This document shows positions 58,736 through 64,000 of a stretch of DNA of 64,000 nucleotides, piece after piece. Origin of the DNA: Borreliella mayonii (lineage in GTDB: Bacteria; Spirochaetota; Spirochaetia; Borreliales; Borreliaceae); NCBI RefSeq assembly GCF_001945665.1, contig NZ_CP015780.1:620001-684000 (forward strand), written 5' to 3'. How positions within the stretch are numbered: the first letter of the stretch is position 1; each line of letters opens with the position of its first letter. A program made the position numbers and the translations under genes. Under the pieces are notes generated by a model that searched no databases, had not been told where the DNA came from, and worked only from the letters and a program-made list of their open reading frames with translations.

Positions 58736-59782
58736 TTAAGAAGATAAATTTAAATATATTTTGAGAATTTCTTCTTTTATTTTTTTAGGTATTTTTTTAA
58801 AAATTTCAAATTTGGAAAAATCTTTTGGTAAAAATTTTTCTTCTAAATATAATTTCATTTTGGGGTTATTTTTTGCTTCTTTTTCTATTCTTTTTATTAC
58901 ATTTTTATTTGGAGAATTATATCTAGTTTCTTTGAAATTTTTATAAGATGGTTCATTTTCGTATAGAAAGTTTATGAATTTGTAAGCCAAATTTTTATTT
59001 GGAGCATCAATAGGAATTACAAATGCGTCTATCCATAGATTGGTGTTGTCCGGCGCATAAAAATCTAAGTTTTTGTCTTTTAGCATAGCGTTTTGTGCTT
59101 CGCCGCTCCATGTGAGTTGAATAGATGCTTCTCCATTTAGCATTAATGATTTTGCAGGCACATCTGAGAAATATCCAATTAATAGTGGGTTTTGGATTTT
59201 TAGAAGTTCCCCGGCTTCTTTAATTTTATCTGTATCATGTTCATTTATTGAGTATCCAAGTTTTTTTAAAGCAACCCCAATATTGTCTTTAGGAGAATCT
59301 AGCATTGTAATTTCTTTTTTATATTTTTTATTAAATAATATGTCAAAACCTTGCATGTCATTTAAATCTATTTTAGTTTTATTGTAAAGTATGCCCATTA
59401 ATCCCCAGTAAGCTGGCACTGAATAAAGATTGCCAGGATCATGTTCTAAGTTTGTAAGATTTTGAGTAATATTTTTTGTTACATTTGGCAATTTTGAGTA
59501 ATCTAATTTTTCAATTTTGCCTTCATCAATTAATTCTTGGATTAAATATTCTGATGGGACTATTATATCGTAGTAGTTCTTTGTATTGTTAAATTTAGCC
59601 ATCATTTCTTCATTGTTATGAAAGATTTCATAATTAATTTTTATATTGTTTTCTTTTTCAAATTGATCTAATAAAGTCTCGTCAATATATTCTGCCCAAT
59701 TAAATACGTTTAAAGTTATTGTGTTTTTTTTAGTGCAAGTAAAAGCTGTGAGAATCGTTATTAATATAAAAATTTTTTTCAT
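58736..59782 (-). CDS. potD: Spermidine/putrescine-binding lipoprotein PotD
   Basis: Substrate-binding protein of the polyamine importer. 348 residues from ATG 59782 (AAGGAG upstream); a longer ORF start would add 11 residues before it. N-terminal lipoprotein signal MKKIFILITILTAFTC with Cys16, so it is tethered to a membrane, not free periplasmic as in E. coli. Binding-protein fold with NVFNWAEYID (about 23-32), TYYDIIVPSEYL-like NYYDIIVPSEYLIQ and WGLMGILYNK. Last gene of the operon potA-potB-potC-potD. Confidence 0.94.
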   Translation of the reverse strand: MKKIFILITILTAFTCTKKNTITLNVFNWAEYIDETLLDQFEKENNIKINYEIFHNNEEMMAKFNNTKNYYDIIVPSEYLIQELIDEGKIEKLDYSKLPNVTKNITQNLTNLEHDPGNLYSVPAYWGLMGILYNKTKIDLNDMQGFDILFNKKYKKEITMLDSPKDNIGVALKKLGYSINEHDTDKIKEAGELLKIQNPLLIGYFSDVPAKSLMLNGEASIQLTWSGEAQNAMLKDKNLDFYAPDNTNLWIDAFVIPIDAPNKNLAYKFINFLYENEPSYKNFKETRYNSPNKNVIKRIEKEAKNNPKMKLYLEEKFLPKDFSKFEIFKKIPKKIKEEILKIYLNLSS

Positions 59783-59801
59783 AAATACTCCTTTTTTTAT
59801 T

Positions 59802-60593
59802 TTAAAGCTCAGCATCTGTTGTTAATTTTTTAATTCCTATAAATTTATTAATAATAAACAAAAGGCTTAATATTGTAAAAAACAATATAGCAGAAATAGC
59901 ATTTATTATGGGCTTGATACCTCTTTTTGTTAGTGAGTTTATTAGAATAGATAAATTATTAAATCCTTGCCCAGTAGTGAAAAATGATATCAAAAAATCA
60001 TCTATTGATAATGTAAAGGCAATAAGAGCTCCAGTTGCTATACTACCAACGATTTCTGGATAAATTATATTGAAGAATATCTGAATTTCTGAGGCTCCAA
60101 GATCTTTTGCAGCATCAATAATATTGCTGGGAAGAGAATATAATTTTGGTAAAATTATTATTACTACGTATGGTGTTGAAAAAATTATATGTGATATTAG
60201 CATTGTGGAAAATCCCAATTGCATTTTTATTGCAGAATAAAATGTCATTAAGCTTATTCCTGTTACGATGTCTGGATTAATTATTGTTATTTTATTTGCT
60301 GATAATAGTATTGTTTTTAATTTTTTGTTTTCTGATTTGTAGATTGCATAAGCACCAATAATTCCAATAATAACAGAGGTTAAAGATGAGATTGTGGCTA
60401 TTAAAATAGTGTTAAATATTGCTGATTTTATTTGACTTGATGCAAAAATTTCTTTATACCATTTTAGACTAAATCCTTGCCATATAAATCCACTGTCACC
60501 AGAGTTAAAGGAATAAATTATTAAGATTATTATTGGAAGGTAAATAAAGCTTAGTATTAGAAATAAAAAAATGTTTTTAAAAACTCTAAACAT
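59802..60593 (-). CDS. potC: Spermidine/putrescine ABC transporter permease PotC
   Basis: One of two membrane subunits of the importer. 263 residues, six helices. The EAA loop that docks on PotA reads DAAKDLGASEIQIFFNIIYPEI (about 158-179) with the conserved G in the expected place. GGAGAG is 6 bases before the ATG; the gap to potB is 3 bases. The C-terminal helix is followed by a short tail. Confidence 0.95.
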   Translation of the reverse strand: MFRVFKNIFLFLILSFIYLPIIILIIYSFNSGDSGFIWQGFSLKWYKEIFASSQIKSAIFNTILIATISSLTSVIIGIIGAYAIYKSENKKLKTILLSANKITIINPDIVTGISLMTFYSAIKMQLGFSTMLISHIIFSTPYVVIIILPKLYSLPSNIIDAAKDLGASEIQIFFNIIYPEIVGSIATGALIAFTLSIDDFLISFFTTGQGFNNLSILINSLTKRGIKPIINAISAILFFTILSLLFIINKFIGIKKLTTDAEL

Positions 60594-60596
60594 ATT

Positions 60597-61406
60597 TTAC
60601 TCTCCATTATTTTTTCTCATTAATTTTATTATTATTAAATTAAAAATTAATATTACTAACATTAAAATAAATGAAATTGCAGATCCAGTATTCCAGTCTT
60701 CTATAAAAAGAAACTGTTTGCTTATTAGATTTCCTATCAAAATTTGTTTAGAGCCTCCTAGCAAATCTGAAATTATAAATACCGTAATTGAAGGAATAAA
60801 TACCATAATTATTCCTGTTGCTAGGTAAGAGAGCGTTAAGGGTACTTTTATATAAAGTAATATTTGCCACATTCTTGCTCCAAGATCTTGTGCTGCTTTA
60901 ATATATTCTGACTTAATTTTTAAAAGTCCTGTGTATATTGGCAAGATCATGAAAGGCAAAAAATTGTATACCATGCCTATTGTAACAGCCTGTTCATTGT
61001 AAAGAAGATCTAAAGTGCCAATTCCTATCTTTTCAAATAAGTTGTTGATGAATCCGTTTTTTCCAAGTATTCTCATCCAGGCATAAGTTCTAAGCAATGT
61101 ATTTATCCACATAGGAAGTATTATCATGATTATTAATTTGTTTTGAGCGCTTTTTTTTGATAATGAAATTAGCCAGGCAGCAGGATAGCCTAATAAAATG
61201 CAAAAAATTGTTGCTATTGTTGCTAGTTTTAGACTTCTTGAAAAGATACTAAGATAACTTGGTTTTAAAAGCTCAATAAAATTATGGATTGTAAATTCGT
61301 GTCTTTCATTTAAAAATCCCAACAATATTATTATTAGTAAGGGAAGAATACTAAATGTTAATAGGAATATAGAGTATATGATTAATATCAATTTTTTCAC
61401 AACCAT
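60597..61406 (-). CDS. potB: Spermidine/putrescine ABC transporter permease PotB
   Basis: Second membrane subunit. 269 residues, six helices, EAA loop IKAAQDLGARMWQILLYIKVPL (about 170-191). The ATG shares one base with the potA stop (TAATG), a typical coupled junction. Partner of PotC and PotA. Confidence 0.95.
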   Translation of the reverse strand: MVVKKLILIIYSIFLLTFSILPLLIIILLGFLNERHEFTIHNFIELLKPSYLSIFSRSLKLATIATIFCILLGYPAAWLISLSKKSAQNKLIIMIILPMWINTLLRTYAWMRILGKNGFINNLFEKIGIGTLDLLYNEQAVTIGMVYNFLPFMILPIYTGLLKIKSEYIKAAQDLGARMWQILLYIKVPLTLSYLATGIIMVFIPSITVFIISDLLGGSKQILIGNLISKQFLFIEDWNTGSAISFILMLVILIFNLIIIKLMRKNNGE

Positions 61407-62449
61407 TATTCCTTGTGCATAACATGAATATCATCAGGTTCTAAGAATATGTCAACCTCTTCTCCAACTTTTGTAAGTCTTGTGCTTTGGACTATCCAAT
61501 TTGTTTTTTGAATTTCTAGAGTCATTTCATAATGAACCCCTTGAAAAATTGCTGATGTTATAGTTCCGCTTAAATGTCCTTTTCCTTTTGGAAGCAGTTT
61601 TACGTCTTCTGGGCGTATTACAAGGTCAACTGCTTCCTCAGCTTCAAATCCCTTGTCAAGGCATTCAAATTCATGGCCTAGCAAACTTACAACCAGCTCC
61701 TTTTTATATGTTCCATCAAAAATATTACTTTCTCCAATAAAATCGGCTACGAATTTTGTTTTAGGCTCATTGTAAATTTCTTCAGGTGTTCCTACTTGTA
61801 AAATTATTCCTTCATTCATTACAACAATTCTATCACTCATTGTCAATGCTTCTTCTTGATCATGAGTAACATATATGAATGTGATTCCAAGTTGGCGCTG
61901 TATTTTTTTTAATTCTTTTTGCATTTCTTGTCGCATTTTTAAATCAAGCGCAGAAAGCGGTTCATCTAGCAATAAAAGCTTAGGTTCCATTACTATTGCT
62001 CTTGCTATTGCAACTCTTTGTTTTTGTCCTCCTGATAGTTCGTTAATATTTCTGTATGCATATTTTGGCATTCCTATTAATGAAAGAGATGCTTTTACTT
62101 TTTCTTTGATTATATCTTTTGGTGTTTTTTTCATTCTAAGTCCAAATGAAATATTGTCAAAAACATTCATATGTGGGAAAAGTGCATAATTTTGAAATAC
62201 AGTATTAATTTCTCTTTTGTTTGGGCTGGTTTTAGATATTTCCTTAGAAAAGAAATAAATTTCTCCATTTTTTTGATTTAAAAAGCCACCCAATATTTTT
62301 ATTAATGTTGTTTTTCCACATCCAGATGGGCCTAATAATGTAATAAACTCATTTTTTTTAATTTTTAAATTTATGTTATCTAAAGTTTTGTTTGTATTGT
62401 TATCATAGTAATGACTTAGATTTTTAATCTCTAGGATACAATTATCCAA
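61406..62449 (-). CDS. potA: Spermidine/putrescine ABC transporter ATPase PotA
   Basis: ATP-hydrolysing subunit. 347 residues: Walker A GPSGCGKT (40-47), Q-loop NYALFPHM, signature LSGGQ (138-142), Walker B LLLLDEP (158-164), H-loop VTHD, and a C-terminal TOBE-type regulatory domain (about 255-347) as in CysA/PotA. Start TTG at 62449 with AAGGAGG 10 bases upstream; no in-frame ATG near. First gene of the operon. Confidence 0.95.
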   Translation of the reverse strand: MDNCILEIKNLSHYYDNNTNKTLDNINLKIKKNEFITLLGPSGCGKTTLIKILGGFLNQKNGEIYFFSKEISKTSPNKREINTVFQNYALFPHMNVFDNISFGLRMKKTPKDIIKEKVKASLSLIGMPKYAYRNINELSGGQKQRVAIARAIVMEPKLLLLDEPLSALDLKMRQEMQKELKKIQRQLGITFIYVTHDQEEALTMSDRIVVMNEGIILQVGTPEEIYNEPKTKFVADFIGESNIFDGTYKKELVVSLLGHEFECLDKGFEAEEAVDLVIRPEDVKLLPKGKGHLSGTITSAIFQGVHYEMTLEIQKTNWIVQSTRLTKVGEEVDIFLEPDDIHVMHKE

Positions 62450-62527
62450 CTAATTCCAACCTCCTTATGGCGGTATTAATACAAATCAAGATTATACTTA
62501 ATATTATTATTTATGTAAATGCCCTTT

Positions 62528-63367
62528 TTAAAAGGCGCTATAATTCTTGTCAAGAATTATTTTTCCAAATTTACCTTCTCTGAATTCTTTAATTAATATT
62601 TTTGATGCTTTCTCAAGGTTAAGTTCATTTTTTTTGTGGATTAATTTTCTTGCTTTTGCAAAATTTTGTAGAATATCAAGTGAATTTTTATGATATATTT
62701 CGTATTTTTTTAGTAAAATATTTTTATTATTTTGATCCATTATTTCAAGCAAATACAATGCAAGATCTATATTGTCTACTATTTCATTTTTGATCATGTC
62801 CAATATTACAAGTTTTTTTGCAATCGATTGGTCTACTAAATTATGCCATAAAACCCCTGGCATATCAAAAAGATTGATTTCTTCATTTATTTTTACTATT
62901 TGTATATTTTTAGTATATCCAGGTTTATTAGCAACTTTTGCGCTTTTTTTACCAGATAATAGATTTATTATTGAAGATTTTCCAACATTTGGGACTCCAA
63001 TAATCAAAACCTTTATTTTTTCTTTATAATTTTTTATCTTTTTAACAATGGCTAATTTTTTAATAATATCTATTATTTGCTTGCGCATTCCTTTTTTGTA
63101 AATATTGCTTATTATTACGGTATTGCCAAGATTTTCAAAATATTTTTTCCATTTTATAATTTCAGTTATTTGAGCAATATCAGATTTGTGTAAAAGAATT
63201 ATTTTAGCTTTATTTTTAATAATTTTTTCAGTTAATGGATTTTTACTACTAAATGGAGCTCTAGCATCAAGTATTTCTAGCACAATATTAGCTTTTTGCA
63301 AATTATTCTTTATTAGGTCTAAGGCCCTTTTCATGTGGCCAGGAAACCAGTTGATTTTATTTACCAT
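62528..63367 (-). CDS. rbgA: Circularly permuted GTPase RbgA/YlqF (50S assembly)
   Basis: GTPase that acts late in 50S ribosomal subunit assembly. 279 residues, with the family N-terminal motif NWFPGHMKRAL (6-16) and permuted order G4-G5-G1-G2-G3: G4 at 60-63 reads His-Lys-Ser-Asp where Asn-Lys-x-Asp is the rule, G1 is GVPNVGKSS (124-132), G3 is DMPG (168-171). The C-terminal helical ANTAR-like region (about 190-279) is present. ATG at 63367. Convergent or unrelated to its neighbours; potA is 78 bases downstream on the same strand. Confidence 0.93.
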   Translation of the reverse strand: MVNKINWFPGHMKRALDLIKNNLQKANIVLEILDARAPFSSKNPLTEKIIKNKAKIILLHKSDIAQITEIIKWKKYFENLGNTVIISNIYKKGMRKQIIDIIKKLAIVKKIKNYKEKIKVLIIGVPNVGKSSIINLLSGKKSAKVANKPGYTKNIQIVKINEEINLFDMPGVLWHNLVDQSIAKKLVILDMIKNEIVDNIDLALYLLEIMDQNNKNILLKKYEIYHKNSLDILQNFAKARKLIHKKNELNLEKASKILIKEFREGKFGKIILDKNYSAF

Positions 63368-63528
63368 GCCTAAATTATAGCTTAATGTGTATTGAATAAT
63401 AAGTTATTTTTGTTTTTATGTTGTGAATTTATGTTAATTTCCTTTAAAAGAATTGTTTTTTTTAAAGAAAAAATATAATCTGTATTTGAGTTTTTATATT
63501 TTTTTAAAAAATAAATTTTATAGGAGGT

Positions 63529-64000
63529 TTGATTATTATTGCAAAAATCAAAAGAGGGTTAATAGTATCTTGTCAAGCTCTTGAGAACGAGCCTTTACAT
63601 AGTAGTTTTATTATGTCTAAGATGGCTTTAGCAGCTAAAATAGGTGGAGCTATTGGAATAAGAGCCAACGGAGTTAATGATATTAGTCAGATTAAGTTAG
63701 AAGTTGATTTGCCAATAATAGGTATTATTAAAAAAAATTATAATAATTGCGATGTATTTATTACTCCTACTATGAAAGAGATTGATGAGCTTTGTAATGA
63801 AGGGGTAGATATAATTGCCCTTGATGCCACTTTTAGGAATAGGCCCAATGGTGTGCTACTTAATGATTTTTTTGAAAATATTAAAAAAAGATATCCAAAT
63901 CAGCGTTTAATGGCAGATATTTCTTCTTTAGATGAAGCTATTAATGCTGATAAATTGGGGTTTGATTTTATTGGAACAACTTTATATGGTTATACAAAAA
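63529..64000 (+). CDS. nanE: N-acetylmannosamine-6-phosphate 2-epimerase, 3' end outside window
   Basis: Converts ManNAc-6-P to GlcNAc-6-P, joining sialic-acid or mannosamine sugars to amino-sugar use. The first 157 codons are in the window: [71 protein letters not shown] and [13 protein letters not shown] match NanE TIM-barrel motifs (catalytic Lys in IIKKNY). Start: the frame opens with TTG at 63529, but AGGAGG at 63522-63527 leaves a gap of only one base. ATT codons at 63532, 63535 and 63538 are the only other candidates. Confidence 0.9.
   Translation, partial: MIIIAKIKRGLIVSCQALENEPLHSSFIMSKMALAAKIGGAIGIRANGVNDISQIKLEVDLPIIGIIKKNYNNCDVFITPTMKEIDELCNEGVDIIALDATFRNRPNGVLLNDFFENIKKRYPNQRLMADISSLDEAINADKLGFDFIGTTLYGYTK

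Noticed and set aside
62505-62545. Hairpin at the end of rbgA (GCGCCTTTT/AAAAAGGGC)
   Set aside because: Imperfect stem with almost no loop; too weak to list as terminator.

Overview
The window is an AT-rich spirochete chromosome segment. The gene order (mcp, murB, cysS, glyA, p66, lctP, dacA, cheD, uvrD, pepD, tRNA cluster, tig-clpP-clpX-lon, rpsD, ackA, mfd, fruA/fruK, recDBC, pncB, zwf, paired nhaC, potDCBA, rbgA, nanE) is one I recognise as the right arm of the linear chromosome of the Lyme disease Borrelia, roughly the BB0597-BB0644 interval of strain B31. The P66 porin clinches the genus. Its scattered differences from the B31 protein as I remember it suggest another strain or a sister species of the B. 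burgdorferi sensu lato group; I cannot settle which. It is a core region: no insertion sequence, phage, plasmid-type paralogous family or CRISPR array is visible.

Layout. 1-7.8 kb: chemoreceptor C-terminus (cut by the window edge), murB, then a plus-strand run of cysS, a membrane-anchored transglutaminase-like protein, glyA and a membrane J-domain protein. 7.8-11.5 kb: p66 and lctP on the minus strand. 11.5-16.8 kb: dacA, cheD, a UvrD/PcrA helicase, pepD. 16.9-17.3 kb: His-Arg-Leu-Gly tRNA cluster. 17.3-23.2 kb: a proteostasis operon (tig, clpP, clpX, lon-2, a 50-residue basic protein). 23.2-31.2 kb: rpsD, initiator tRNA, a GNAT-CDF fusion transporter, cdd, dhhP, an exported GH3 enzyme, a CAT-anticodon tRNA, a DJ-1 protein, ackA. 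31.2-40.4 kb: mfd, a secreted protein overlapping a five-LysM amidase, tRNA-Asn, RNase M5, an M18 aminopeptidase, a lipoprotein. 40.4-43.7 kb: fructose PTS and 1-phosphofructokinase. 43.8-54 kb: tRNA-Asp, then recD-recB-recC-pncB on the minus strand. 54-64 kb: zwf, two tandem NhaC antiporters, the spermidine/putrescine ABC importer, rbgA and the start of nanE.

The genes fit a host-dependent, fermentative organism: sugar import by PTS, acetate kinase and lactate permease, nicotinate and nucleoside salvage, polyamine import, exported or periplasmic peptidoglycan enzymes. Packing is tight. Three convergent neighbours overlap at their 3' ends, including RNase M5 running antisense into tRNA-Asn, and several tRNA promoters sit in or against the end of the preceding gene. 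At least seven genes start with TTG and two with GTG.

The most interesting points I found are the GNAT-like domain fused to a cation transporter with altered metal residues, the transglutaminase-like protein whose nucleophile is Ser instead of Cys, the rnmV/tRNA-Asn antisense overlap, the two competing hairpins at the end of lctP, the His-for-Asn change in the G4 motif of RbgA, and the uncertain start codon of nanE. I did not find a wholly new multi-gene system, and I do not claim one.
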